Shown piece after piece: positions 11,411 through 23,991 of a stretch of 64,000 nt of DNA. Position numbers and translations under genes: made by a program. Numbering within the stretch: position 1 is the first letter of the stretch; each line of letters begins with the position of its first letter. This DNA comes from Carallia brachiata (Eukaryota > Streptophyta > Magnoliopsida > Malpighiales > Rhizophoraceae), in assembly GCA_021464245.1 (NCBI GenBank), contig JADCRB010000074.1, positions 2,004,208-2,068,207 of the forward strand. Direction: 5' to 3'. Below the pieces are notes generated by a model that was not told the origin of the DNA, made no database searches, and saw only the letters and a program-made list of their open reading frames with translations.

Positions 11411-12502
11411 ATGGATACTTTCACTCTCTTGTTGACTCTCAGTCTCGTTGCCTTAGGCGGCGTCTACTGGTTCCTCTTCGTCATGGGCTCCGCAGAGCAA
11501 AAGGGCAAGCACGCCTCCCAGCTCTCCGGTGGCTCCATCTCCTCCGAGAGAGTCCGAGACAAGTATCGCCAATACTTGTCTTTCTACCGAACCCCGGAAC
11601 AACACGATACCGCCGAAAAGGTCCCGGCTTTGGTCGATACTTTCTACAACTTGGTCACAGACATTTATGAATGGGGTTGGGGCCAGTCCTTCCACTTCGC
11701 CCCTCCCCTCCCCGGCAAGTCCTACCGCGACGCCACCCGCATTCACGAGGAATATGCCGCCGATCTCCTCAACGTCAAGCCCGGAGACCGTGTGCTCGAC
11801 GCCGGCTGCGGCGTCGGCGGCCCGATGCGTGCCATTGCCGCCCATTCCGGAGCCCACGTGGTTGGAATCACCATAAACGAGTACCAGGTGAACCGGGCCC
11901 GAATGCATAACAAGAAAGCCGGTTTGGACAAGGTTTGCGAGGTTGTCTGTGGGAACTTCTTACAAATGCCCTTCGAGGACGGAAGTTTCGACGGCGCGTA
12001 TGCTATCGAAGCCACCTGCCATGCCCCGAAGCTCGAAGACGTGTACACCGAGATCTTCCGGGTCTTGAAGCCCGGAGCAACGTTCGTCTCATACGAGTGG
12101 GCAACCACGGAGCTTTATAACCCCGACGATCCGGCGCACGTCGAGATTATTCAAGAGATTGAGAGGGGAAACGCATTGCCGGGGTTGACCAAGTGCGGTG
12201 ACATCGCAGGGATTGCGAGGAAAGTTGGGTTCAAGGTGTTGAGAGAGAAGGATCTGGCGAAGCCTCCGGCGAGGCCGTGGTGGCTGAGGCTGAAGATGGG
12301 GAAGATAGCGTACTGGAGGAATCACATATTGGTAACAGTGCTTTCTTGGCTGGGGATTGCACCACAGGGTGTTGTGGACGTTCACGAAATGCTTTACGAT
12401 GCTGCTGACGTTTTGGTTAGAGCTGGGGAGTCCGGGATTTTCACTCCTATGTATATGATTCTCTGCAAGAAACCCGAATATGTTGTCGTCTTCGATTCAT
12501 AG
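11411..12502 (+). CDS. SMT2: 24-methylenesterol C-methyltransferase (sterol methyltransferase 2 type)
   Basis: Adds the second methyl group to the sterol side chain (24-methylenelophenol to 24-ethylidenelophenol), setting the sitosterol to campesterol ratio; acts at the ER membrane with S-adenosylmethionine. Single open frame of 363 residues with no intron, matching the intronless SMT2/SMT3 genes and their usual length. Visible blocks: N-terminal membrane anchor (about 5-25), sterol-binding YEWGWGQSFHF (86-96), SAM motif I LDAGCGVGGP (129-138), GITINEYQV (152-160), CGNFLQMPF (180-188), EATCHAP (200-206), and the C-terminal block WWLRLKMGKIAYWRNH. The N-terminal anchor plus GSAEQKGKHA favours SMT2 over SMT1. 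The frame is markedly GC-rich compared with its surroundings. Start codon is the first ATG after the TATA/CT leader. Confidence 0.96.
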   Translation: MDTFTLLLTLSLVALGGVYWFLFVMGSAEQKGKHASQLSGGSISSERVRDKYRQYLSFYRTPEQHDTAEKVPALVDTFYNLVTDIYEWGWGQSFHFAPPLPGKSYRDATRIHEEYAADLLNVKPGDRVLDAGCGVGGPMRAIAAHSGAHVVGITINEYQVNRARMHNKKAGLDKVCEVVCGNFLQMPFEDGSFDGAYAIEATCHAPKLEDVYTEIFRVLKPGATFVSYEWATTELYNPDDPAHVEIIQEIERGNALPGLTKCGDIAGIARKVGFKVLREKDLAKPPARPWWLRLKMGKIAYWRNHILVTVLSWLGIAPQGVVDVHEMLYDAADVLVRAGESGIFTPMYMILCKKPEYVVVFDS

Positions 12503-15500
12503 ATTTAATGCATGCTTTTTTTTTTTCTTTTTTTTTTCCTGAAAATTAATGCTCATCGAGGCTGCCTTAGGTCTTTGGGTTCCCCCACCAGCCCCACCCA
12601 CCCCCCATGTTATGATTTAAATTTGCTTTCTTTTCATTGGGTAATGGCTTTTAACTTTGTTTTAATTATTAATTATCCTTCTGCATCTGTGCATTTTTAA
12701 TTTGTTAGCTTTTCGAGGCATGTGTTGAAATTACTTTCGGCTCCGTTTAGTCCCCGGAAGAATGTCTCTGAAAGTTTTGTTCTTAAATGCGTTTGTGCCC
12801 GGTTAATGAAGAAGAAAATTATAGTTGAACGTAACTTCGATTATTCTTCGAGCTATTAGTTTCAGTTTCTTTACAATTCACTGAAGGAATTAATGCAGGC
12901 TCAATTTTTAAGAATAGGGTTCATTAGGTTGCCATACTTATGCGGCTAAATTCTTTAGAATATATATATATATTTGAGAAAATTTTGATAGATATAAATT
13001 ATATTAAATCAAAAGAAACGGTGTGAGCTGAATTACGTGTTTACTTGTTTTCTTAATTTGTACTCACTTAATGGCCACAGAGGAAGGCGACATATTGTCC
13101 TCTCTGTGTATGTCGTTTATCCTTATGTCAGCTGGTGGCATTAATTGGTGTTTGAAATTTTTTCGTTTTCTTCAGCTGTAGGGAGTCAAGGAGTTAGTAT
13201 CTTGGCTGGCATGAAAAGACAAAAATAAAGTTGTAGGCAATTATCTGTAAATTTTGAAAGTTTTGAATATTTGTATGTTGTTTAATACGGTTGTGTCTTT
13301 TATTGATTTATACAAATCTTTTGGCAAATGGGTAACTCGTGTCTTTGTTTTTTTCCACAATTTTCTTTAATAATCAATGCGTGCAATTAGGCCTAAGAAT
13401 TCTGTTGTGGTATTGTTCTGCACATATATTAGTGCTCCAAATATAAATAGCTACAAGATTTTAATGTTCTGAATGAAATTAAAGTTAATAATTTTAAAAT
13501 AATACTGATAGTTTTTATAATAAAAAAAAATAATTTTTAATTTTTATTTCAAAATTATTAATTTTAATTTTATTTAAAATACCAATCAAAATATTAAAAT
13601 TCACCACAGTAACATTTTTTTTACTTATATTTGGATCTCAATTTTCGTTAGGTGCATTCAAATTTCAACAATTGGAAATTTATTTTAAATGGGATCACAC
13701 TTAGCAGATAGTATAAAATGTTTATTTATTGTTTGAGTAGTGGATTTTTTTTATAAAGAAGATTGAATGAGTATATCAACAGGTGATCTCTAATCTTGAT
13801 CTATAAATGCGATAATTAATATACTTATAAATATTTTTTTATAAAAAGATATTTATTTAGTGCGATTAAGTTGAGGCCTTGAACTGCAAGCTGTACAGAC
13901 AGGCTTTTGCTCTTGTTAAAATTAAAAAATATATATTCACAAGTCGACCTGATGAAAAAATTGTTATAATATGGTACAACATGTGATTGTGAGGGAAGCA
14001 TCATGTAGAATTCGCTCGTGGTCCCAGGTGCTTTGGACGGGGCTAAGCACAACAGCTCGCTTGTGGGTCCTGGTGCACGGATACCTGTACATAGGTTCTT
14101 GACATTTTGTGCACAGTGTCCACAGGCCCGCACATGCCAATCTTGACGTCTAAACACTCTTTGTAATTGTAATCATAATTTTTTTTAAGTAATTAATAAT
14201 TAAACATGCATATTTCGATCAAATTTCGGTTTAAATTCAGCCCAATCTCGGTTGAAATTTAATCTTTTGGCTTTCCCCATTGTATTTACGCTTATGACAA
14301 CTTCGATTTATTATATTTGTTAACGAAAGTAAAAGGAAGCTTTGGATGGGCTAATGCAAGTAGCAAGTTGCTGTAGTGTGAAAATTAGACTAACCGCATA
14401 TGTGCGAGTGGTTGGGAATAAATATAGTGAAAAATAGGAAACTGTGAAAGTAGAAAGGAGATTTTGGACGCTAAAGCTATGATTGGTTGATATTTTAACA
14501 GAAGATTCTCGCGGAAACAACGTGAAGCCATTTGGAAGTTGGAGTCAGGCAAGGAATCAATATAATAAGAGAAATCTTTAATTTGATTCTTATTTTTTTT
14601 ATAAATATAATTTATTTATAATTTTATAATACATAATAAGTAAAGTATATTAAAAATAAAAATATAAAAAATTAAATTTATGTTATATAAAATTTTAAAT
14701 AAATTTTACTTATTAAAAAAAATAAAATTAACAAACACATATAAATATAACAACAAAAAGGTGCCTTTTAAAGTGAATAACTTCTACTTTTTGCAGCGTG
14801 CCACCAAACCAGCACTGTATTATTAACAAAAATAAATTTGATGACAACACAATGAAAACAATGTTATGAGAGTTTGTTGATGTAATATAATTTGATGAAA
14901 ATTTTATTAAACTATTATTTTTACAAAAATATGAGTCTTTAGATGGACTTCCTGCGCCTGCATATCTTTTATTGTATTATTACATAATTAAGTCTAAATG
15001 AAAAATGAGGAAAAATTGAATAAAAAATCTTAGGTAGCTCATCTGACATATATGTGCATGAAGTGATCTTAACCTTCAGATAGTTGAATTTATATACTAA
15101 AACAAAATAAATCATTAGATATTATTCTATAGGTTGTATATCCCGAGTATGGTGAGCCAAGCTCAAAGCAAATGGAAAAGTTAGAAAAGACTGTGTTCAG
15201 CCAGCAGGGATGTCTCTTTTTGCTTTTTTTTGCACACATTTTTTATCGGTATTATTACTCCCTTTTTTTTAATATAATTCCTAGTTTTATTTGGCAGACT
15301 TGTCGTTCAATAATTCACTGTTGCATCATATTCTGGAATCTGGCATGTTAAGGAATTCACAGGGACATATGTCTTTGTTATCTATCAGTAGTCTGAATTG
15401 GACTAGTTAGCTAATGAACCTGACTTACTACTTCAAGTGACTAATTAAGCTGCTCTTCGTCCCATAAACAAGAAGGATTGTAGTGTCTCACTCAAAAAAA

Positions 15501-16385
15501 GAAAAAAAAAGTGTCCGATACTTTGTTTAAAGAACACAAATATCATCATCATTCTATCTCTCTCTCTTTTTTTATAAAAAATAAAAAAGCGGAGTAACGC
15601 CTCACTATTCTTATTAAAGATTATTGCACCTTATTTATAAAAGAGATTCTGTAATTTTAGATAATTACAACAAGTAATAAGATAAATATAAATTTAATCT
15701 CAAAAAATTTTTTAATAAGACTTATATTCAAAATTTTTTATTTGATAAGTTTAATGTTTATTATTAAATCACAATGGGTGTGGTAGTGCATTCAATCTCT
15801 TACCCCATGCCAAACGCTAATTTCGTTTAGAAAAAGGACTAGTTGGCAAGTTTGCCGTCCACGCAGTGTTTGTGCGCATTCCAGAGCGGCGATGCACATG
15901 CCTTTTGTTTTGTTTGCTTCTTCTAAATCTTGTTTGTCTATCCACCATGGACTGGAGGAATTATTGCTTCTTGGAATTTTTGTGACACGCGACATTGCAG
16001 TTGACGCCCAACCTTGCCTTGTTTTGCGGATCTCCTTGTCAAAAAGTCACTTCAAAGTCCATCCTTCGTGCCTCCTACGTATCAAACGTCTCGTAATAAG
16101 TACAAAAAAAACTTTTTGATAATGTAATTGATAGATAAGTAATAAGTCTTAATAATTTAAATTATATATAAAAAATATAATTAATTAAAAAATAATTATT
16201 AAATTATTAATTTAATTATATATTTTTTATTATTTTAAATATATTTATGTAATTTTATTTTTATTTTAAAACAAAATAATTCGCATTAGAGGATCCTCCC
16301 CCCCGGTCCACTTAACAGGACCCGTAAGGTTATGCCTTCGACACAAGTCCTCCTGTGGTCATATAATAGAGAAAATATTTCTGTG
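12503..16385. other. Intergenic, AT-rich
   Basis: After the SMT2 3' end no gene is recognised. At 13468-13620 there is a decayed AT-rich segment sharing the word atcaaaatattaaaatt with the foldback element at 16386. Other open frames are short and without motif. Confidence 0.5.
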
Positions 16386-16549
16386 TTAAAATTTAATATT
16401 GTGTTAGTATTTTAATTAAATTGATATTTTTAAAATAAAATTAAAATTTTTTAAAATATATTATTTTATATTTAAAAAATTATAATTTTATTTATAAATA
16501 TTATTTAAATTTAAATTAAAATATTAATCAAAATATTAAATTTTAAGAT
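16386..16549. repeat. AT-rich foldback MITE with ~35-bp inverted termini
   Basis: The left end ttaaaatttaatatt..ttagtattttaatt is mirrored by the right end (aattaaaatattaatc..aatattaaattttaa). The arms match over about 35 bp with few mismatches, leaving a short AT core. The target duplication is not clear, so the superfamily is not assigned. Confidence 0.55.
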
Positions 16550-17859
16550 GTGTATTGATACTCTTCTTAATAATGTTTGATTTGACGTGCAATTGCCCTG
16601 AAACAGACAGCAAGGTAAATCAAGCGGTGATACACAACGTGAAATTGTTGGCTTCCCCCTTATCAAACCAAAGACCAAAAGAGACCCCGTACACAAATTC
16701 ATGGTCAAGTTTTGGTCAAAAACACTTGACATGTTATTTGGCTTAAATTTGTTTCTAAAAAGTTCAATTTTTTCCTTAAAAAAATCAGTATATATGCAGT
16801 ATTATCGCTTCAAATGTGCCATGAGATCGCTTCAAAAATGAAACAAGATGTTATTAATTTTTTTAATGGGTTGATACATGTCTATTCAAGTTTGAGAAAA
16901 AATAAAATTAAAAATAAATTAATATTTAATGTAAATTTTGTTAGTTGACATCATCTCTATTGTAGACTGAGACCTTGTGTTAGGTTTGGATTTGCAAACG
17001 GGGTAGGAAAGAAAGTGGTAAGAATTAGTTTTGGATAAATTAGAAAATAAGTGATAAAAAAAAAAGTGATAAAAGGAAAGCTGTTTGATTGGATAAGGTG
17101 AGAAATTATACAAAAAAAAAATAATTATGTCATTCAATTTATTATTATTATTATTTTTGGTCATAGGCAGATATAAACCCAAAATAGGAAATTAAATAGC
17201 TACTGCCCGTGGAAAGCCCGCTCCAAGCAAATCGTCCGTCAAAGTAGCTTTGGCTTCATTTATCCGGCGGAATTTGCAACTTCTTGAGTCCCAGCGGCTG
17301 CACCAGTGCTAAATTAGCCAGCAAATCAAGTATTGCCAAGATGTAAGGGTGATTTAGTAAATTTCTTATTACAGTGAAGTGCGAAAGGCAATCTGGGAGG
17401 CCATTGGAGGGCCACGTTGTTTACTCTTAACCTTTTTTTTCACCAACAAAAAAATTTATTCCCGATATAATAGTAGTTAGATTTGTAAGTTGAGGTCAAT
17501 AATAATTTTTATTTGTATGTTTTATTCAACTCAATTTATAAAAAAAGACTTATCACTTAAATACTATTAAATTTAAATGGGTCTTCCCCAACCTAATCAT
17601 AATAATTACTGTATATAAAATTAACGACTTTAATTAATAATTAAATTAAATAAATTTAAAAGTGAAAACCTTTCAATGTCATTACTAAAACTCAAACTTA
17701 ATTTACGGGTGAAGTAAATAAATAAATAATTATTAAACTAACCTTTCTTTCACGCCAGCCATCATATATCCAAAAGGGCAAATTTCCTTTTCACTGTTTT
17801 TTTTTTTCGAAACCATTTCTTTCTCACGCTTTCCCTAATAAAACAAACGGGCTGTAAGG
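16550..17859. other. Intergenic, nothing recognised
   Basis: AT-rich spacer. 16990-17120 contains words (gtgataaaa, ggataa) reminiscent of the ~60-bp subrepeat family, but no boundary can be drawn. Confidence 0.45.
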
Positions 17860-18205
17860 GTCTGTTTATTTTGCCACGGAGATGTGGGAAAAGAAAAAAA
17901 ATTATAATCAATATTATAATTATTATTTTATTATTATTTTATTTTTTTAACTTTCTTCACTTATTTTAAATAATTTATTTTTTTATCACTTTTTCTCTCA
18001 TAAATTATTATTTATTTTTCTTTATCTATATTTTCATTTTCACAACTTTATCCACTTATCCAAACAACTTATTTTTTTCATTATTTTTTTTTCATAAATT
18101 ACTATTTATTTTTTTCCTATACTTTCTTTACTTATTCAATTAATTTACTTTTTTATTCTTTTTTTTTTCACACTTTTTCTCTCAATCCAAATAAAGCATA
18201 AGGCT
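17860..18205 (-). repeat. Subrepeat foldback element (copy 2, inverted)
   Basis: Pyrimidine-rich on +. Read on the - strand it shows four to five degenerate units of about 60 bp with aataatttatgagagaaaaa and aaataaattatttaaataag, the same words as copies 1 and 3. The ends (gggtctgtttatttt on the left; inverted ctttatttggattgagag on the right) are weakly inverted. Confidence 0.55.
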
Positions 18206-21200
18206 CGGTCCGCATTTTTTTTTTTTTTTCACCCCAAAACTAAAGGGGCAACGTAGCTCATAGATGTGCGAGTGTCATATTTTCGTGAATACTTTTTGGT
18301 ATATTAATTCATCGAAATATTTAATTTCAATTTAAAGTGTAAATATCATCGAAGATGATAGTTTAGTAGTGTTCATACATATCCTCTCAACATTAACTCA
18401 GGTTTAAATTCTTGTGCCCGTATTCTCCCTATAGTAGGGATACTCAGTATGAGAGCAGTATATAATTCAAAACTCATTAATATTATAATTAGACTTGTAA
18501 GAGATATATTTTAGATTTAATAGTACTTTAATAGTATGTTCTTCCTATAACAAATGTTAAATGAAAGTGCTAACAGTCAAAAGACTGGTATCGATTTATA
18601 GATTAGATGACTACCATAATTATAAAATAATTTTTTAATTGTTAAAAAAAAAATCTAAAGTGTAAATGTAAATCAGTGATGATGACGTTATGTTCTTTGT
18701 AATTTTATTAGACTTTTAGAATGTCACATCACCATGTGCGGTAAGGCAGTAAACTTATATTTCCACAAGGTTTGGAAGATTGGCAAAATATATGTAATAA
18801 TTTTATCCCTCAAATTCTAACTTTTAACTTGGACCAAAATAGATAAAAGAAATTACATAATATTACAAGCATACAACCCCATAATTAATTTTTTTTTTCG
18901 AGTGAAAATATTTGCAAATTATAATAACGGATGCCTAAAATCAAGCAAATCGTCATAAATAATAATAGTCATGAATTTTTAATTAAATTAATAAATTATA
19001 TATTAGAAAGAGAATTACAAATTGCTATTTTAGCTTGTAATTATGATGATCTCAGTCCCCTAGACTCACATGAATGCGAATTTTAATTTTTAATGTCAAT
19101 GTCATAAAGTAAATTTGGAATTGTAGAGAAAGTAAATAAAACTATAAATTATTAAGAAATAAAAAATAGAATAGACAGAAATATAGTCAAGTGAATTAAA
19201 CGTAATTTTTGATAGAAGTCCTACTACAGGAGAGAAAGACGGGTGCATAGACGAGCTGTAGGTCTCCCAACCTGTCTCTGCACCCGTCTCTTTTCCCTCT
19301 TCTCCTTTTTTTTTCTTTTAGTAGCACCATTTAAACAGGTTTTTAGTAAAATTATAAAAATTCATTGATGACATGTCGTTCTCTTGATGAGAATGTCGCT
19401 ATAATCATTTTCAAAAGTCATTGTTCGTTGGCGTTTCTAAAGAAAGAAAAAATTAATTAAAGATTGTTGCAAGTTGAATTAAATCTCGTATCTCTCGATT
19501 TTTAGTATGAAATTTTTAGTATGAAATTCAAATCTCTAATTTGAAAGTTTAAAATTTATAGTAGTTAAGTGTTCTCTAGGACTAGAAGACCAACTTTTCT
19601 TATCTTTTTTCCCTAAACGTGGCCGATGCGTCCGTCCAGCCCCACCATTTGGATGTTCGATGAAAACTCTCAATTTTTTAAAATTATATGTTAGGAAGTA
19701 ACTATACGCATATAGTATATTGAATACAATTGAAAAAGAAGCACTTTGATATTCTTAACGAATTCTATTTTCAAGTATATTAGTAAGATTGTTAACTACA
19801 TCACTGATACTTTTATTACGATAGCTGTAAGTAGAAATTTTGATGTCATTACATGACTTTGAAATTTTCTTTATATTTTTTTTTCCTTGGTGCCTCTATC
19901 TAACCCCGTTTTGTAACATTTTCTATCTTAATAATATATGTGTGTGTGTGTGTGTGTGTGTGTTGAATTGTAACTATTATTTATATATTCAACAAGTGTT
20001 TTTCTACCTATCTTGTTCTTATATATTACAGCTCTACTAAATTCCAGGCTGACATGAATTTCAGGGGGGCCAGCAACAAGAAGATGAAAATGCTGCTGAT
20101 TTCATGCACGTGGCCTTTTCAGCAAACATGTGTACGTAAATTAGCTAGCTTCCTGACAATAAGAGTGGTGGAGAGAAGATTGGCTATTGCTGGAAACAAA
20201 AAGGCAGAGCTTGTTGTGTCTTTTTATCAAGTGGGCGATGGTGGTGTCAAGGTGGCAACCGGATCCTGTTAGTTGCTTGATCGTGCTGCCAACCCCACTT
20301 AACCTTTTATCAGTACATAGGACAACAATCCGACATTGAGAAAAATCATTGCCTCCCTTTCCTTCTTTTGGTTTCGATTATTACTCAGGGCTTCATTCGA
20401 GTAGACAAGAGTGAGTTTGGTTGATTACGTATAAAATGCCTTTGAATGTGTGTCATACAACGTGACATTTTTTGTCAGCTTGCGTATGTAATGTATCAAG
20501 AAATTTGTGAAACATGAATTATTTAACTATAAAAAATACTTGTTAGACGCATAATTGATTAATATAGTTGGACGCATTTAGTAAAATAATACATATATTA
20601 GTATGATAATCCAAAAAAATGAATTAATATCTAAAGAGAAAAAAAATAAAAAATGAATCCGTCGTCTGTCACTTGTATTCTGCGTAGTTGTTTCGTTTGC
20701 TTATTAACAAGAATATGTCTTAGTACTGGTGAATAAAAAAAAAAAATTTCTCTCTCAAAAAAATGATAAGTATTGCCAAAATTTGTTGCGTGTGCAGGCA
20801 TTATTACAGAAGCCATAAGCCTATAATTTAATTTTAATAAAAAAAATCCATTTAATAAAGAAAAAAAAAGAAATTTCTTGTTGCTTTCTACCTGTCGTTA
20901 TATGGTCTTGACACGTGGCAACAGTTACGGCAATGCAGCGAACAAGGACTTTGAGCTGTACACGGACCAACGATGGCTACAACACAGGAAAATTTGTTCC
21001 TGTAATAAAATTTTTGAAATTAGCATGAAAAGCATGTATTTTTTTGGGGATGGGGGCGATGCAGATGGCTGGTTGATACTTCCAAGGCTTAACGAGAAGA
21101 GCGTGCGAAGTGTGAAACATGGGGTAGGGTTGGGGACCAGGAGGAGGCCGGTGGCAGTACCTTCTTTGTAGCCTTTCTTATTTTGGCAGTTCCTTCTTGT

Positions 21201-21885
21201 AACCTTCCTTTCAATTTTTTTTTTTTTTTGACCATTTATAATAGTTAGCAATTAACTAATTAGTTATTAAAAAAAACGAAAAAAAAAAAAGAGTTTATTA
21301 ACATCGCATAAGGGTGCACTGCACCATGAGAGAGGGCAAATGCCCTTAAGTCCACAAAGGGCAAATTTAGAGTAGGCAGGGGTTGAACCCCCACCTGCCC
21401 ATTTATAACCTTTCTTTTATTTTATAATTCCATTTTGGGCTTAATAATAAACTGGATAGCCTATTGGATAATCATCGCTTGTGTGGTTGAACTGACTTGA
21501 GAGATTATATACGTGCGAAAGATTAAAGTTATTCCTGCTTTTCTGTTTCTTGATTGTAGTCTCTTTTCTGTTTCATGGATCTTCGGACACTAATCAAATT
21601 GGGACTTTTCTCTCTGCTTGTACGAATAAAACTTCTTTATCAGAAGGTTAAAGATTGAATTTTGAGAACGCAAAATGGGATTTTTTTTTTTTCTTGAGTT
21701 CAAATTCCGTTTGGAAAGTGAAATACGGCAGTCGACAGAACATGGGAACTCTCCATAATTGTTTCTAAACAAAAGTTATTCTAATATCAATTATAAATAA
21801 ACTAGTTCAATCAGTGGCAATTATAAGAAGATCCGTGTCTTTTTTTTTTTTTTTCCGAGGAAAGATCCGAGTTATGTTTTCGAAC
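18206..21885. other. Intergenic, no gene recognised
   Basis: Contains a (GT)n run at 19939-19963 and several short open frames (20054-20272, 20878-21171) with no family motif. 21295-21420 has a hairpin-like caggggttgaacccccacctg segment that could be a tRNA-derived repeat remnant, but its ends are unclear. Confidence 0.45.
19939..19963. repeat. (GT)n microsatellite
   Basis: About twelve TG units in AT-rich spacer. Confidence 0.95.
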
Positions 21886-22508
21886 TAAGGTTCTCAGAAT
21901 TGAATCGGTCATTGAACCAGAAAGTTGAGAGGTTCAATGTTTGACCGGTAAAACCGGTATTTAATATTAAATATATAAAAATTAAATTTTTATATAACTT
22001 ATATAATTATATAAAATGTTATATTATATAAGAATGATAATAAATATTTAAAATAAAGTATATTTTAAGAATTATATTAATATTTACATACATTAAAGAT
22101 ATTACAATTAGTATATTTAACAAAATATAATTTATAAAAATTAATTCAAAAAATAATATCTATAAATAGTGATTAAATATTAATTTTTAAATTTAAAGAT
22201 TAAATTGAAAATTTTAATCAATTGAGGACTAAATTAGAATTTTTAGTTAAAATTAAAGTTTTAATTATAATTTAAATAAAATTTTGGGTTAAATTATAAT
22301 TTAAAATTTTTTAGTTTAAACTGAACCGGTTCAACCGGTCCCGATTTTCCCGGTTTTTTTCGGCTTTTAACTGATTTTTCTAGTTTTTGACCGATTTTTT
22401 TTTATTCGATCCGAATTCCATTTTTAAACTTGAATTAGACCGGACTTAGGACCAGTTTCCGATTTTTTCGGTTAAACCAACCGGTCCAGTCCGGTTCTTA
22501 ATTCCATG
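21886..22508. mobile_element. hAT-type non-autonomous element with ACCGG-rich ends (copy 1)
   Basis: About 620 bp with an AT-rich core and ends crowded with aaccggt/accggtc words. The 8-bp flanks TTTCGAAC (21878-21885) and TTTCAAAC (22509-22516) form a target duplication with one mismatch. The left end taaggttctcag and the inverted right end catggaattaagaaccgg are imperfect inverted repeats. The core matches, nearly base for base over long stretches, the inverted copy at 61925-62569. There is no coding frame, so it must be moved by a transposase from elsewhere. Confidence 0.75.
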
Positions 22509-22516
22509 TTTCAAAC

Positions 22517-23595
22517 AGCAAATAATTGGGGTTTTGGTCACATGGGAATTTGGCAATGTACCGGACGCTGAGCGGCAAGTATCGAATACTTGTCAACTCC
22601 TTGATTTAAGAAGGAACTGATGAAATTTTCTGCACCGACTTAACTACCAGAATCTACCTGAATTAACGACTAAGTACAGCCTGAGGAAATGGGAGAATCG
22701 ACAACGATAGCAGAGATAATTAGGTGTCTTCCTTCTTTCAAACTAGAAGAAACGTCCTAGATATGCAGCAAACCATGAGAACGAGGAATTTAAGTTTTGT
22801 TATGCGAGTAGAAAATGCTCAGGATAACAGGCTGGACAGATTACAGAAACCACATTTCAATTAAGAAAATTCCGTCACCCCACCTATCAGCCTGGACTTC
22901 AGGACATCCCATACATTCCTTAATGCTTATTAAGATAATCAGAAAGAGTAATGAGAACTATCTTAAAAATTGTATTACGAAACATCTTAAAATTTATAAT
23001 TATTAAAATAATTATCAATTTTTTTAATATTGTTAAACGAAATAAAAGAAAAAAATTAATAATTTTTTTTTATAATTATAAATTTTAGATGTTTCGTAAC
23101 ACAACTTTCCAAATATTTATCATTGCTCCAGTAGAAATTGATACTCCTTTAACTCAATACGCGTAGTCAATTCCTGCGCAATTATATGGTTTGCATGTGC
23201 GGTGTCGGCTAGTTTTCGTTGTCTGTTATGACACATGAATAACTAATACAGCAAACGGCTTGTTTTAACAATTGCTGAATGAAATAAACAAACAATTCTT
23301 TTGCTTGCTTCATGCTGTACCCAAAGAAAAGAAAGGTTAAAAATGGTGCAAGTACATGGGATTCTTTGATTTGAAATATGAAGGAATGTGCGATTAGGCA
23401 TTGAATTTGGGTGCACTTCTGATAAGAGTCAAAAGCCGCCGTTTTTTATATTTGCAGTTTCAGGCTTATCTCAATTCTCTAAACCATTTCCAATTGACCA
23501 AACTTATATTTTAAGTTTGTTAAGTTCCATTGGCATATGCTGTACAAGGGTGAATAAGAGTGTTCATGTAATCCAGGTAGATCGCAGCAAAACGA
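22517..23595. other. Intergenic and upstream region
   Basis: No gene recognised. 22975-23095 contains an inverted AT-rich pair (ttataattattaaaataat / ttataattataaattttag), a likely foldback remnant. The last few hundred bases should include the promoter or an upstream exon of the small gene at 23599. Confidence 0.4.
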
Positions 23596-23598
23596 ATG

Positions 23599-23991
23599 AT
23601 GGAGTCCAGAGTTGCTGAAGGCAAGGCCTCGCCAAGGAGAGACTTCTGGTCATTAAGAGGAAGGAATAATGGGAGCCTGAGGAGCAATCTATTGGAAACA
23701 ATTGCACAAATGAATTGTGGAAAAGTTGTTTCTCACACCAACGAAGATGGGGTAATGAGAATGAAGCTCCTGGTCAGGAAACAGGACTTAAAGCAAATGC
23801 TGGAGGTGGTGAGAAGCGGCAGCAAGGGCAATTCTCAAAAACCATCTCGTTCAACAATCACGTCGTTGTCTTCTGCGGAACAGCGGTTGAATCTTCTGCG
23901 GAGAAAGCATCTTTTAAGAGCCAACACAGGAAAGGAAAGTGGCTGCTGTTCTTGGACTCCTGAACTCCAAATCATTCCTGAGGAGCTCTGA
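23599..23991 (+). CDS. Small basic plant protein of unknown function
   Basis: Open frame of about 130 residues; two ATGs in tandem at 23596 and 23599, the second giving MESRVAEGKASPRRDFWSLR. The protein is basic. Its middle, GVMRMKLLVRKQDLKQMLEV, resembles the R-x-K-(hydrophobic)3-x-K-Q-x-L-x-x-(M/L)-L block found in small plant DUF4228/PADRE-like proteins. A further block SSAEQRLNLLRRKHLLRAN and the acidic end IIPEEL look like conserved family tails. The higher GC than the surroundings and the ordered blocks support a real gene, possibly the last exon of a longer one. Function unknown; the family link is tentative. Confidence 0.55.
   Translation: MESRVAEGKASPRRDFWSLRGRNNGSLRSNLLETIAQMNCGKVVSHTNEDGVMRMKLLVRKQDLKQMLEVVRSGSKGNSQKPSRSTITSLSSAEQRLNLLRRKHLLRANTGKESGCCSWTPELQIIPEEL

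Noticed and set aside
11453..12385. Long open frames on the opposite strand and in other frames across the SMT2 gene
   Set aside because: Shadows of a GC-rich coding exon; only the + frame 11411-12502 carries conserved motifs.
20054..21171. Two open frames of 72 and 97 codons
   Set aside because: No recognisable domain, and no splice or promoter pattern linking them.
21295..21420. Hairpin-like caggggttgaacccccacctg resembling a tRNA T-arm
   Set aside because: No A-box at tRNA spacing, no acceptor stem and no target duplication; at most an old SINE remnant.
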